A DNA stretch of 32,230 nt. Origin: a virus. Of this stretch, positions 15,455-23,470 are shown piece after piece. Each line of letters starts with the position of its first letter. Within the stretch, counting starts at the first letter, position 1. The notes under the pieces were generated by a model. That model made no database searches. It was not told where the DNA came from and saw nothing but the letters and a program-made list of their open reading frames with translations. A program made the position numbers and the translations under genes. The DNA lies in IMG/VR virus record IMGVR_UViG_3300044625_002357, positions 1 to 32,230 of that record. One strand, 5' to 3'.

Positions 15455-16151
15455 TTTGTATTTGTGTTTTTCTTAGTTGAAAGAGTTTTTCAATGGTATC
15501 TTTGCAGTAAATGATGGGAATTTCTTTCCAATATTTAGTATTGTTGTAAGTATTTGTTGTCAAATATAGAATCTTCATACCCTTGCAATGCTTGCCTGTT
15601 GCTTGCTGCATCATGTATGCATAAGTGGACAATTGCAATGTGTAGATGTTGTATTCACAATAATCTAGGAAGTTGAGAGGTTCAAGTAATTTTTCACCAA
15701 AATCATTGCTAAACTTAAACTTTTTGTTGGTTTTAAAATCCATCACAAAAAATTCTGCATCATTTTCAAGAATTAGATCTGCTGTGCCTGCAATGCGAGC
15801 ACCATCATTCCAGAGCAAACATTCTGCTTTCTTTTGCTTGCATTTGAAACCTTCACTTGCTCTATTGAGACTCTTGATGAGGTCATTATATTCTTCAGCC
15901 ACTTCACCATATTTGATGTAATCTTCCATGGCTTTGTGATAATTTTTACCTTTTTCTTGTGCTTCAACTGTTATGGTCTTCCACAAGTTTTTGATGGCCT
16001 CTGGCGTGGTATCGTTCTTTTCAGCAACTCTTGCTGCATGTGCATCAGTATCAAATGGCTTTTTGAAAGTATTTAAAAGAGTAGTTACACTGATGTATTC
16101 TACATCAAATGCATTGTAGTATTTGTGATTGACCTCGTCAAATTTGATCAT
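15441..16151 (-). CDS. PD-(D/E)XK nuclease, RecB/Cas4-like exonuclease family
   Basis: This 236-residue protein has the ordered motifs of the RecB-type nuclease superfamily: a GKNYH segment with H72, E110, GTADLI with D125, MDFKTNK with D138 and K140, and YTLQLSTYAYM with Q173 and Y177. This is the standard H...D...DxK...QxxxY layout for metal-dependent DNA end cleavage. A likely role is DNA recombination, repair or head-DNA processing, as for small phage RecB-like exonucleases. It lies downstream of gp14 with a 29-base gap. The usual NTAAATA spacing is absent. A TATAAATG overlaps the ATG itself, so expression may differ from that of its late neighbours. Family confident, biological role not. 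Confidence 0.85.
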   Translation of the reverse strand: MIKFDEVNHKYYNAFDVEYISVTTLLNTFKKPFDTDAHAARVAEKNDTTPEAIKNLWKTITVEAQEKGKNYHKAMEDYIKYGEVAEEYNDLIKSLNRASEGFKCKQKKAECLLWNDGARIAGTADLILENDAEFFVMDFKTNKKFKFSNDFGEKLLEPLNFLDYCEYNIYTLQLSTYAYMMQQATGKHCKGMKILYLTTNTYNNTKYWKEIPIIYCKDTIEKLFQLRKTQIQNANT

Positions 16152-16180
16152 TTATAAATGTAAATGATGATTTTTAAAAA

Positions 16181-16990
16181 TCAAGACTGATCGTAACCAT
16201 ATTCTCCATAAACACCAGTATTAACAGCTCTTTGATCATAAACTTTGTTGATGCTGTCTGTGCTTGCATCACCAGGATATGATTTTGGTTGAGATTGTTG
16301 CTGCATTCCTCCAGACAGTATGCCATTGAATGCATTGTCAAACACCTGAGCAGAACCTTTTTCACCAGAAAGACCAGGTTCAAAGCTGTAATCAAGGCGA
16401 CGTGCACGAATTTTCCACAAATAGTGGCCGCCCAACATGTTGATGCCTTCACTCACGCTTTGATCCAAACGCTCTGTTATTTCAAAGAACTTGCCATTGC
16501 GATCTCCAGGGCGTGTTGATCCATATTGAGTGAGTTGAAACACATCACCAGCTTTGGGTTCAACAGCTTGACTGAGTGCAGGGTATACAGACAATGGTGA
16601 GAACGTTGCATAATAAGAACTAATGTGTATAAATGCAGTGATGTTGTCATCTCCATCAAAACCAAAACGTTTGAGCACTGTATTGTCCTCAGTCAATTGA
16701 ATGTACATCAAGATGTTGGTTGGACCAAAGAATATGCTGGTTGGATCTTCACCATAAATGTTGTCTGCATTGGAAACATTGTAGGTGTTTACATAATATG
16801 CAACTGTGCTGCCATATCTATTGATGATTTCCTGCACGCTACTGGAGATCAATTGTTGCTCACCACTGTTGAGAGCACTTTCATTGACATTTACTTGACA
16901 TTGCAAATTGCCATTGTTGGCACCTGTATAAAAAACATTGCCACAGGTGTTTGGTGTGGGATATGTTCTGACTTGGTAATATGAATTCAT
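16181..16990 (-). CDS. gp14: Neck / head-closure protein, gp14 type
   Basis: This 269-residue protein matches the layout of T4 gp14 (256 residues), which with gp13 closes the filled head and joins it to the tail. Shared features are a helical VQEIINRYGSTVAYYVNTY region, the 'IYGED' acidic turn followed by a hydrophobic strand (ILMYIQL), RFGFDGDDNITAFIHIS, a PKAGDVFQLTQYG strand pair, FFEITERLDQ and YLWKIRARRLDYSFEPG, then a disordered Gln/Ser/Tyr-rich tail. In T4 gp14 the corresponding elements are a FGED turn, SNFGMQVQDEVTLSI and GDLIYFPM. Its ATG overlaps the TGA stop of the Asn-rich gene upstream as ATGA, so it is probably made by coupled translation. No separate late motif is present. Confidence 0.75.
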   Translation of the reverse strand: MNSYYQVRTYPTPNTCGNVFYTGANNGNLQCQVNVNESALNSGEQQLISSSVQEIINRYGSTVAYYVNTYNVSNADNIYGEDPTSIFFGPTNILMYIQLTEDNTVLKRFGFDGDDNITAFIHISSYYATFSPLSVYPALSQAVEPKAGDVFQLTQYGSTRPGDRNGKFFEITERLDQSVSEGINMLGGHYLWKIRARRLDYSFEPGLSGEKGSAQVFDNAFNGILSGGMQQQSQPKSYPGDASTDSINKVYDQRAVNTGVYGEYGYDQS

Positions 16991-17445
16991 TGAATTGGCT
17001 TGTAATGCATGATCTTATACACTGGCTTGCCAGTTGCATCCATGTTTCTTACTACTGCTGCATTTATTTTTGAGTTGATTTGCAGCGGCTGATTGTCCTG
17101 CATGTTGTTCAAGTCAATGCCATGTGTGTTTTGAATCTCTTGCAAATCTGCATCACCAAGAACTTCTTGCATTGATGGGTTTTGAGTCACCTTGTCAATT
17201 TTATTCTTGGTCATTGATTGGGTGTTGATGTTGCTTTGAGCAACAGTATTGGTGGCGCCTGGATTATTCTTTGTTCCAGTGCGCAAACCTGTTGCATTTG
17301 CACCACCTGCAACGCGATTGTCTCTAATATTTGAAGACTTGTTGTAGCCAGGTCCATTGGCAAGCTTGATTGCATTTGGATCTGCAGCAGTGTTTTCAAA
17401 AAAAGTCTCAAATGTAACAAATGGCATTGAGGTAAGGATATTCAT
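16987..17445 (-). CDS. Hypothetical Asn/Thr-rich protein, possible neck or virion component
   Basis: This protein is 152 residues from ATG 17445. The frame also opens nine codons earlier (17472), but ATAAATA seven bases before 17445 and lack of any signal for the other make 17445 the better start. I do not recognise a family. The N-terminal 20 residues are hydrophobic and aromatic (MPFVTFETFFENT), and the middle (30-85) is low-complexity, rich in Asn, Thr, Gly and Ala. The C-terminus has a compact-looking INAAVVRNMDATGKPVYKIM strand pair. Coupling to gp14 by an ATGA overlap suggests a related head-tail joining job, for example the place that gp13 takes in T4, but I see no sequence support for gp13. 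Confidence 0.65.
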   Translation of the reverse strand: MNILTSMPFVTFETFFENTAADPNAIKLANGPGYNKSSNIRDNRVAGGANATGLRTGTKNNPGATNTVAQSNINTQSMTKNKIDKVTQNPSMQEVLGDADLQEIQNTHGIDLNNMQDNQPLQINSKINAAVVRNMDATGKPVYKIMHYKPIQ

Positions 17446-17447
17446 TG

Positions 17448-17459
17448 TTAAATATTTAT
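17448..17459. promoter_or_regulatory. Overlapping divergent late-type motifs (TTAAATA / ATAAATA)
   Basis: A ten-base palindrome TAAATATTTA (17449-17458) gives ATAAATA on the minus strand (17453-17459, seven bases before ATG 17445) and TTAAATA on the plus strand (17448-17454, 23 bases before ATG 17478). The two strands share the same bases, so divergent transcription would compete for one site. Confidence 0.6.
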
Positions 17460-17477
17460 GCGTGTTGTGCAAAAGCT

Positions 17478-17948
17478 ATGAGAATATTTAAATTTTATCC
17501 CATTGGTCAGGCTAAAAAAGCATTTGCAGCATGGAATTTTGACTGCAATGCTTTTAGTACAGCATTTACAAGCTTTTACAATCATCATTTTTTTGATGAT
17601 GTTGAATCAATTAGACATTACAACATTGGATTGCGCATTGATAACAAGGATGAAGAGGCGTTTGGGTTGTATGAACTTGGTGGCAGCATATTTTTATGCA
17701 ATCAAAACATGAGTATTTTGCCAGAAAAACAATTTGAAATACAATTGTTTAAAACACTTTTGCATGAAATCATGCATTGGTTACAATACACTTTTTACAA
17801 GTGGTCTGATGAAGAAATAGTCAAAGGTGAAGAGGATCAAAAATGTGCAGCAGAACTCATGTGCAGAAAATTTGAAAAACAGTCCCGACATGTTTTAAAA
17901 ATATACAGAGCTTTGCTGCGTGTAAAGAAACATGAGTACAGATGTTAA
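17478..17948 (+). CDS. Small HExxH (zincin-like) putative metallopeptidase
   Basis: This protein is 156 residues from ATG 17478. The clear feature is LLHEIMHWLQY, an HExxH zinc-binding motif with H96, E97 and H100 in a hydrophobic helix, the signature of zincin peptidases. A downstream acidic helix EEDQKCAAELMCRKFE offers E126 as a possible third zinc ligand, 26 residues on, a gluzincin-like layout. The N-terminal part has aromatic and helical segments and no signal peptide. It could be a virion-maturation or host-acting protease, or a fold-only relative. It is not a recognisable T4 gp21 prohead protease. A TTAAATA lies 23 bases upstream. Its TAA stop is inside the late motif of the next small gene. 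Confidence 0.75.
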   Translation: MRIFKFYPIGQAKKAFAAWNFDCNAFSTAFTSFYNHHFFDDVESIRHYNIGLRIDNKDEEAFGLYELGGSIFLCNQNMSILPEKQFEIQLFKTLLHEIMHWLQYTFYKWSDEEIVKGEEDQKCAAELMCRKFEKQSRHVLKIYRALLRVKKHEYRC

Positions 17949-17951
17949 ATA
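17945..17951 (+). promoter_or_regulatory. TTAAATA late-type motif before the 49-residue gene
   Basis: TTAAATA is followed by five bases (CAGTT) and ATG 17957. The TAA at 17946-17948 is also the stop codon of the HExxH gene. Confidence 0.7.
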
Positions 17952-17956
17952 CAGTT

Positions 17957-18106
17957 ATGAAATTTAATGAAATTGTGGAGTTCTTTCTTGAAAAGAACAG
18001 CAGCAAGCACAAACGCAAAAGAAAAAAGGCGAAAGATGAAAATGTTGAGCAATTTGATCATGCTGTAACATTGGAGCATGCACACAAACAAAAGAGAAGC
18101 ACCTAA
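17957..18106 (+). CDS. Small basic protein, 49 residues
   Basis: This short frame encodes MKFNEIVEFFLEKNSS, then a dense Lys/Arg stretch (KHKRKRKKAK at about 17-26), an acidic patch and a His-rich tail with LEHAHKQKRST. I do not recognise it. It is credible because TTAAATA sits exactly five bases before its ATG, it fills the gap between two genes without overlap, and its TAA stop is embedded in the motif of the following 989-residue gene. The charge suggests nucleic-acid or head-DNA contact, but that is a guess. Confidence 0.7.
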   Translation: MKFNEIVEFFLEKNSSKHKRKRKKAKDENVEQFDHAVTLEHAHKQKRST

Positions 18107-18109
18107 ATA
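18103..18109 (+). promoter_or_regulatory. CTAAATA late-type motif before the 989-residue gene
   Basis: CTAAATA is followed by six bases (ACAACA) and ATG 18116. The TAA at 18104-18106 is the stop codon of the small basic gene. Confidence 0.72.
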
Positions 18110-18115
18110 ACAACA

Positions 18116-21085
18116 ATGGCAAGCAATGTTTTTAGTGTTGGTACTACCAATGTACGTTTTTCAATAACAAATTCAAATGTGGATCTGACTGATTCACAAG
18201 ATAATTTCCAGCCATTTTCATTTTTTGAGTATTTAAAAAATACTCAACAGCTCAACACACCAGAGCTGTTTACGCAAGGATACAATGACTACTTGCATGT
18301 TTGGTATTCAACCAAGAATGTGGAACAAACAGTGCAGCGTGATGAAATTCGTCAACGCTACATCGATTTGCTCAAAGACATTGCTTACAACTACACCACA
18401 TCAGAAGAAAAGCGATTCTTGGCCAACTTGGATTATGATGATGCATCAGATTTATCCATAGCAATTCCTTTTTACGCTCAGAAGCTCAAAGAAATTTGCT
18501 TGTTTTATGCTAACAAGCGTGAGTCATTCAAGTTCAGAATTGAAGAAGTAAAAATCAAAGGATCAACACTTTCCATTGAAAAAGCTATTTTCAAAAGCAT
18601 CATTGATTATCTCTCAACAGATGATGCAATTGCAGCAGCCACAGTAACTGCTGTAGCAAGTGATTTGCAAATCAACATTACAGAATATGTTGATGCTTAC
18701 AGTTCTTATTTCGATTTAGATCCAGATGCAACAGCAAGTGATTTGCAAATCACAAATGAACTGCGCACCAAATATCTAACAAGCAACACCAATGCTATAT
18801 CTGCAAATTTATTTTTGAATTTGCGGGATACAATAGCAAATGAAGTGCTCAATACGCCCATTTATTTGAAAGAAATTGGACAGGGGTTGCTGATAAATCC
18901 GCGACTTCTTATTCAACAAGCATTGAAGCAGACAGCTTGTGAGCAGACATTGGCACAATTGCTCAACACTTCTGTTGATGCACTATCAAGTTCATATAAT
19001 CTCAAACGCAAACTCATAGAAAAGTACATTGGAACAGATTTTTATTATTTGTCAACCAATTCACTCACAAATTTTGTTTCTGGTGAACTATTCAAAGCTG
19101 CCAATGCAAGTGGAAATTTAATAAACAAGCGCTTTGCCACCACTGCTTCTGTTGCTGAAGATGATTTAATATCACTGCAACAACTGGGCTTGTTCTTCAA
19201 GCCAGACAAAATGGGTGTTGTGCAGTTTGCAGCTCCAAGCAAGCGATTCTATGTAGATGCAACCAAGCTTGAAGCAAATAAAATTTATATTTTTCCAGAC
19301 CCACAAGTGTATGGCAATGTGGATAATTTTCTTTACAGCAATTTAGATTATCCTTTGCTGTATGTAATTGACAATTCTACACATGTCAAAGGTTTGGATC
19401 AAGGAGCTGCTCAAGGCAAAATCAAGAGCAGTGAATACTTGCAAAACTTTTATGCATACTTTTCTGAACCAGTTTACATCAATTCCAGCAACATAAATGT
19501 TTCATCATTTGATGCAAACATGTTGAGAGTTTTCAACCAAGGCTCGTTTGCTTCATATGCACAGGATGTATATGGCAATGAATATGGTGTTATAAAGAAA
19601 GTAGACAGATACAATGAGCAACAGACAAATGAAACAAATGCTTTGGGTCAATGCATAACAATTGATGGCTATGCATTTTATGATGATGAAGTGGGATATG
19701 CTTTCAATTATGCACTCACTGGCATAAACTTTGATGGATCCATACGCACTGGGTTGACAGCACAAACAGTTGATAGATTCCCACCGGCAGGTGGCAGCTT
19801 TTCAACAGGCTATACTGCGCCAAGTGCAGGCATGTTCTATTTGTCAGGTGACAAGTATACATTATATTTCAGAGAATTTTCACCATTCATTGATTGCAAC
19901 ACAACAGACAACATCACTTGTGCAATAAGAGATGGTGGCTTCTTTGCACCATCAGATGATGAAACGTATCCAGATGTTTCATCAGATTCAATTGCATGGA
20001 GCACCAACTCCCGTGTTTACTACTCTACATTGTGTGATGCTGGCATTAGTGCAACCAACTCAATGACACCGGGTCTAACTTCTGCAACATTGACTGCAAC
20101 CATTATAGCACCAGCATTATTGAGCCCGCTTTATGAATCTTTTGATTGCAGATTATTCCCCAATGATGCATGTGAATTAAATACAGATTACAATTATGCT
20201 GGCTTGACCATTTCTTATTTGAATGATGTCAATCCAGAATGCATCTCACAGTTGCAAGCAGTGCAGCAGCTTGGTGATGAGACACTCAATGACGTCAACA
20301 GCATGGCTGGTGTGTTGTTGGTAAAAAATATTGCAACAAATCAAATGTATCCATTGTCATCTGCATTGTCAGCGACATTTTCAAAATACAATGATGTTGT
20401 GAAACAAGAATTGTACAACAACAGAGTTCAGCACATAAACATTTATTATGATTCCATTGCAGTAAGAACAGACAATTATTTGATTTTTGATAAAATCAAA
20501 GTTGCCAATGATGGTACTTTTGAAAAACCAGGCACAGCAAACAATTACATTGCCATTGGCATGGATGAATATTCATCATTATCAAATACATTTTATCTTG
20601 AAAAAACAAATGAAGCTTGGGTGTGCAAAACTACATTATTGAATGTTGCATCTGGTGGCAATGAAAAAATCATCTATCCACAAATTTACAAATACTCTGT
20701 GGATGATAATAAACTGCAAAGAAAATATCCAGGATTGTTTGTCACAAACCAAACATTGAGTGGTTTGTTTGCAAATGCTCTTTCATCAATCAACATTATA
20801 AAAGCAATGGATGCAACATTAACATATGCTGCATTCAATGACAAGTTTAATTTAACATGGACTGTTGTTGATTTAAATGGCTTGAGCTATTTGTTTAGCA
20901 CTTGGTTCAACTACAAAGATGATGCAATTATTTTTGACGCAGATCAAATAGCAGTTTATAAAACATCTACACAAGCGAATACATTAAATTTCTACTACAA
21001 TATAAATGAGCTTACCAACGTTGATGTAGCTTCAGCTGCCAATGCATCTTTTGCATCACAAAACAACATACTATATTTCAACTAA
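18116..21085 (+). CDS. Large tail/baseplate structural protein, 989 residues
   Basis: No catalytic motif is visible. The first 180 residues are a helical domain with DYLHVWYSTKNV, YIDLLKDIAYNYTTSEEKRF and IAIPFYAQKLKEICLFYANK, an arrangement I associate with large virion proteins of marine T4-like phages, without being able to confirm it. The middle is beta-rich with many Tyr, Asn and Ser, including YFSEPVYIN and YTLYFREFSPFID. A 20-base in-frame direct repeat (18655-18674 and 18733-18752) encodes ASDLQI twice. The length is like T4 gp7 (1032 residues), so a baseplate-wedge equivalent is possible but unproven. It overlaps the start of the next gene as TAATG, suggesting coupled synthesis of partner proteins. 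It begins the 14-kb plus-strand tail and fibre block. Confidence 0.75.
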   Translation: MASNVFSVGTTNVRFSITNSNVDLTDSQDNFQPFSFFEYLKNTQQLNTPELFTQGYNDYLHVWYSTKNVEQTVQRDEIRQRYIDLLKDIAYNYTTSEEKRFLANLDYDDASDLSIAIPFYAQKLKEICLFYANKRESFKFRIEEVKIKGSTLSIEKAIFKSIIDYLSTDDAIAAATVTAVASDLQINITEYVDAYSSYFDLDPDATASDLQITNELRTKYLTSNTNAISANLFLNLRDTIANEVLNTPIYLKEIGQGLLINPRLLIQQALKQTACEQTLAQLLNTSVDALSSSYNLKRKLIEKYIGTDFYYLSTNSLTNFVSGELFKAANASGNLINKRFATTASVAEDDLISLQQLGLFFKPDKMGVVQFAAPSKRFYVDATKLEANKIYIFPDPQVYGNVDNFLYSNLDYPLLYVIDNSTHVKGLDQGAAQGKIKSSEYLQNFYAYFSEPVYINSSNINVSSFDANMLRVFNQGSFASYAQDVYGNEYGVIKKVDRYNEQQTNETNALGQCITIDGYAFYDDEVGYAFNYALTGINFDGSIRTGLTAQTVDRFPPAGGSFSTGYTAPSAGMFYLSGDKYTLYFREFSPFIDCNTTDNITCAIRDGGFFAPSDDETYPDVSSDSIAWSTNSRVYYSTLCDAGISATNSMTPGLTSATLTATIIAPALLSPLYESFDCRLFPNDACELNTDYNYAGLTISYLNDVNPECISQLQAVQQLGDETLNDVNSMAGVLLVKNIATNQMYPLSSALSATFSKYNDVVKQELYNNRVQHINIYYDSIAVRTDNYLIFDKIKVANDGTFEKPGTANNYIAIGMDEYSSLSNTFYLEKTNEAWVCKTTLLNVASGGNEKIIYPQIYKYSVDDNKLQRKYPGLFVTNQTLSGLFANALSSINIIKAMDATLTYAAFNDKFNLTWTVVDLNGLSYLFSTWFNYKDDAIIFDADQIAVYKTSTQANTLNFYYNINELTNVDVASAANASFASQNNILYFN
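18655..18674 (+). repeat. 20-base direct repeat, copy 1
   Basis: AGCAAGTGATTTGCAAATCA occurs here and again at 18733-18752, 78 bases later and in the same reading frame (26 codons), inside the 989-residue gene. It encodes the repeated ASDLQI. Confidence 0.9.
18733..18752 (+). repeat. 20-base direct repeat, copy 2
   Basis: This copy is identical to 18655-18674. The 78-base period keeps the frame, so recombination between copies would remove or add 26 codons without a frameshift. The copies also contain the near-palindrome TGATTTGCAAATCA. Confidence 0.9.
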
Positions 21086-21735
21086 TGAGCACAACTACAG
21101 TTTACTTAACAGGCAACGCATTATCTGCAGATTATGTTAATTTTTATGGTCCTTTTTTGATCAAGGGCACATCAACTGTTGGCTTCAATTTGTATGGCGT
21201 CAATGAAGAAACAAATCCAGTTGCAAATATTCATGGTTATTTTGGTGATGGTACTGAATATCAAGATGTTTTAAACTTGCACATTGATTTGTCTTCTTTG
21301 GATACCATTGAGATTGCTGAATCTGGAAAAATTCGCTGCATCGCGCAAAATTTTGAGCACATTTATGAAAAAAATCAAACCACATTTGTGGAATATTTGA
21401 CTGCTTCATTTGCGCTTACATACACATCTCAACGACGCGGCATACACAATGTTGGGCTAATTCATGTAAAAAATTCATATTATGATGATGTTAAGCAGAT
21501 ACATTTAAATGCAACGCAAATGCTGCCTATTTCTTCAAATGATTTGGTAGCTGTTGCTTCAGATGATTCTGGCAATGTGTTTCACATGTACATCAGCAGA
21601 ACACAGCTAGAATCAGCTGATGTTACTCTAACTACCCCTGCAACAGGCGTATTCTTGGGCCCACGCACCATAAAAAACTGCTATATACTTCAAGCACAGC
21701 AAGGTGGTGTTATTGTTCCTTTACTGTCTACATAA
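21085..21735 (+). CDS. Structural protein with PKD-like Ig fold, 216 residues
   Basis: The ATG shares bases with the preceding stop (TAATG), so it is probably translated by coupling, and no TAAATA motif is present. The protein is beta-rich. A segment YFGDGTE near residue 52, followed some 35 residues later by EHIYEKN and then strand-rich YLTASFALTYTS, recalls the PKD-domain pattern (FGDGT ... H-Y ... alternating strands), although the usual WDFGDG opening is degenerate. Such Ig-like domains decorate phage tails and fibres and bind surfaces. Position between the 989-residue protein and the collar fibre fits a small baseplate or fibre-adaptor protein. The fold assignment is tentative. Confidence 0.7.
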   Translation: MSTTTVYLTGNALSADYVNFYGPFLIKGTSTVGFNLYGVNEETNPVANIHGYFGDGTEYQDVLNLHIDLSSLDTIEIAESGKIRCIAQNFEHIYEKNQTTFVEYLTASFALTYTSQRRGIHNVGLIHVKNSYYDDVKQIHLNATQMLPISSNDLVAVASDDSGNVFHMYISRTQLESADVTLTTPATGVFLGPRTIKNCYILQAQQGGVIVPLLST

Positions 21736-21738
21736 ATA
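21732..21738 (+). promoter_or_regulatory. ATAAATA late-type motif before the collar fibre gene
   Basis: ATAAATA is followed by six bases (ACACAT) and ATG 21745. The TAA at 21733-21735 is the stop codon of the preceding gene. Confidence 0.75.
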
Positions 21739-21744
21739 ACACAT

Positions 21745-23049
21745 ATGCCTGATATTAAATTATCCATTGATGATCTCCCACCAGCAACAACTGTATACAA
21801 TGCAGATGTTTTTGTCATTGATCAGTTGGGAAGCGATGGGTATTCAAAAAAGCTTACCTATCAAATTTTAAAGAATACTTTGGCAACTGATGCATTTGTA
21901 TTGCGTGCTGGTGATACAATGACTGGTGCATTAATTTTAAATACAAGTACACCATCCTTGTCACTTCAAGCTGCTCCAAAAGCATATGTTGATACATTCC
22001 TATCAAAAGCTGGTGGCACAATGACGGGTAATTTAATTCTTAATACAAATGCACCAACAAATGCTCTTCAAGCAACTTCAAGAGCATATGTACAAAATAA
22101 TTTCCTGCCCATCAGCGGCATAGGCACTGGTGAGCAAAACACTGGCATGACAGGTTTCTTGACTCTTTGTGCTCATCCAATTAGTGCGTTTCATGCTGCA
22201 ACTAAATTTTATGTAGATACTCTCAACCGTCCTGGTGATGGCTCCCCAGTTGGCAGCATTGTTTATTTTGCTGCAAGTGCAGCACCAGTAGGCTGGTTTG
22301 AATGCAATGGTGCGGTGCTGGATAAAACAATTTATGTTGATTTGTTCAATGTAATTGGTTATTCTTTTGGTGGCTCTGGCAACCAATTCTTATTGCCTGA
22401 TTTGCGTGGTGAATTTCTTCGCGGCTGGGACAATGGAAGAGGTGTTGATTCGGGCCGTGCATTTGGTAGTGCGCAAACTGACATCATAAAAAATCATACA
22501 CACCCCTTCCCTGTTGATCTACCACTTGCATATGGTGGTACATTTGTGGGTACGTGCCAAAGAGGTGACACTGCTCCTGGGCCTGGTGTAAATGCAACAT
22601 CAGCTCAAACAGGTGGTGGTACTGAAACACGACCACGCAACGTTGCATTCTTGCCTTGCATAAAATATGCAACTGATGCAGCAGTAAATTACCTTGGATT
22701 GAGTGCACAGGCTTTATTAAATTATGTTAATAGCCTGAGTCCAAAGTCAGTTGCAAAAGCATGGGTTACTTTTGATGGTACACTTGCCAGCCCGAGTGTA
22801 GTGGGTGCAAATTATAATGTATCAACCATAACTAAGAATAGCACAGGGGTATATACTATTACATTTACAACACCAATGGTAGATTTAAATTATTCTATAG
22901 TTAGCACAGCAAAAACTACTTTACCTCTCGTGGGTACATTTGGTACAGGTGAAAATACAAGAACGGTAAACAACGTTCAAATAACAACAGGTACTTTTAG
23001 TACATTATATGATTCACCGGTTGTTAATGTAGTGGTTTTTGGTAATTAA
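21745..23049 (+). CDS. Tail fibre protein with phage tail-collar domain
   Basis: This 434-residue protein is a receptor-contacting fibre. The N-terminus begins MPDIKLSIDDLPP, as an attachment region. Fibre repeats follow with AGDTMTGALILNT, AGGTMTGNLILNT and a third, weaker copy around residue 133, each ending in a KAYVDT-type segment. The collar domain (about 165-225) has GSIVYFAASAAPVGWFECNG, YSFGGSGNQFLLPDLRGEFLRG and the invariant-like LPDLRG. The next segment, KNHTHPF, carries an HxH of the sort that binds metal in trimeric fibre tips such as T4 gp12. The C-terminal domain (about 335-434) is a beta sandwich with GVYTITFTTPMVDLNYSI, seen in many phage fibres. The chaperone-like gene follows at once. 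Confidence 0.9.
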   Translation: MPDIKLSIDDLPPATTVYNADVFVIDQLGSDGYSKKLTYQILKNTLATDAFVLRAGDTMTGALILNTSTPSLSLQAAPKAYVDTFLSKAGGTMTGNLILNTNAPTNALQATSRAYVQNNFLPISGIGTGEQNTGMTGFLTLCAHPISAFHAATKFYVDTLNRPGDGSPVGSIVYFAASAAPVGWFECNGAVLDKTIYVDLFNVIGYSFGGSGNQFLLPDLRGEFLRGWDNGRGVDSGRAFGSAQTDIIKNHTHPFPVDLPLAYGGTFVGTCQRGDTAPGPGVNATSAQTGGGTETRPRNVAFLPCIKYATDAAVNYLGLSAQALLNYVNSLSPKSVAKAWVTFDGTLASPSVVGANYNVSTITKNSTGVYTITFTTPMVDLNYSIVSTAKTTLPLVGTFGTGENTRTVNNVQITTGTFSTLYDSPVVNVVVFGN

Positions 23050-23052
23050 ATA
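23046..23052 (+). promoter_or_regulatory. TTAAATA motif at atypical spacing
   Basis: TTAAATA, with the collar-gene stop TAA (23047-23049) inside it, but only two bases separate it from ATG 23055. The short spacing may make it a weaker or different signal. Confidence 0.4.
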
Positions 23053-23054
23053 TT

Positions 23055-23462
23055 ATGGTAATATTACACGCACAACAAGATAATAAATTAGCAGTAACCG
23101 TTCCATGCATTAGTTTGGAATTAGCAATCGCAGCGCTATCAACTAATATATTTAAGGTTGTTGAAACCATTGATATCAACAATGATTTTTTTGATGCATA
23201 TGAGTTTGATCAAGATAAAGGAGCTGTATTAAACATTGAAAGAGCTAAAGAGATTAAACGCAATCAATTTAGACAAGCTCGCAAACCATTGCTTGAGCAA
23301 TTGGATGTTGAATATATGCGCGCAGTTGAAGCATCTAATGATGATAAAAAGAAAATCATTGTTGCTAAAAAACAGGATTTACGGGATGTTACTAGCATTG
23401 AATTGCCTGATGATGTTGATGAATTAGCCAAATTCTGGCCTGATGTATTGAAAAGTGCTTAA
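23055..23462 (+). CDS. Tail-fibre assembly chaperone-like protein
   Basis: This 135-residue protein resembles small proteins encoded just after fibre genes that help fibres fold or trimerise. The diagnostic part is the C-terminal half: DAYEFDQDKGAVLNIERA, then KEIKRNQFRQARKPLLEQLD, a VEYMRAVEA helix, KKIIVAKKQDLRDVT, and PDDVDELAKFWPDVL, matching the 'AKEI.R...R..R.p.L..LD...mra.e...........KQ.LRD' pattern of this family. The N-terminal 45 residues are variable. It is not similar by eye to T4 gp38. It lies six bases after the collar fibre gene, so that fibre is its probable client. Confidence 0.7.
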   Translation: MVILHAQQDNKLAVTVPCISLELAIAALSTNIFKVVETIDINNDFFDAYEFDQDKGAVLNIERAKEIKRNQFRQARKPLLEQLDVEYMRAVEASNDDKKKIIVAKKQDLRDVTSIELPDDVDELAKFWPDVLKSA

Positions 23463-23465
23463 ATA
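23459..23465 (+). promoter_or_regulatory. TTAAATA late-type motif before the LamG/propeller gene
   Basis: TTAAATA is followed by five bases (TAAGC) and ATG 23471. The TAA at 23460-23462 is the stop of the chaperone-like gene. Confidence 0.75.
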
Positions 23466-23470
23466 TAAGC

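Noticed and set aside
17446-17472. Nine-codon N-terminal extension of the Asn-rich minus-strand gene
   Set aside because: It crosses the palindromic TAAATATTTA motif. ATG 17445 is a better start.
18655-18752. The two 20-base repeats as a CRISPR-like array or attachment site
   Set aside because: There are only two copies, they are in frame within one gene and encode the same peptide, so they are a small internal coding duplication.
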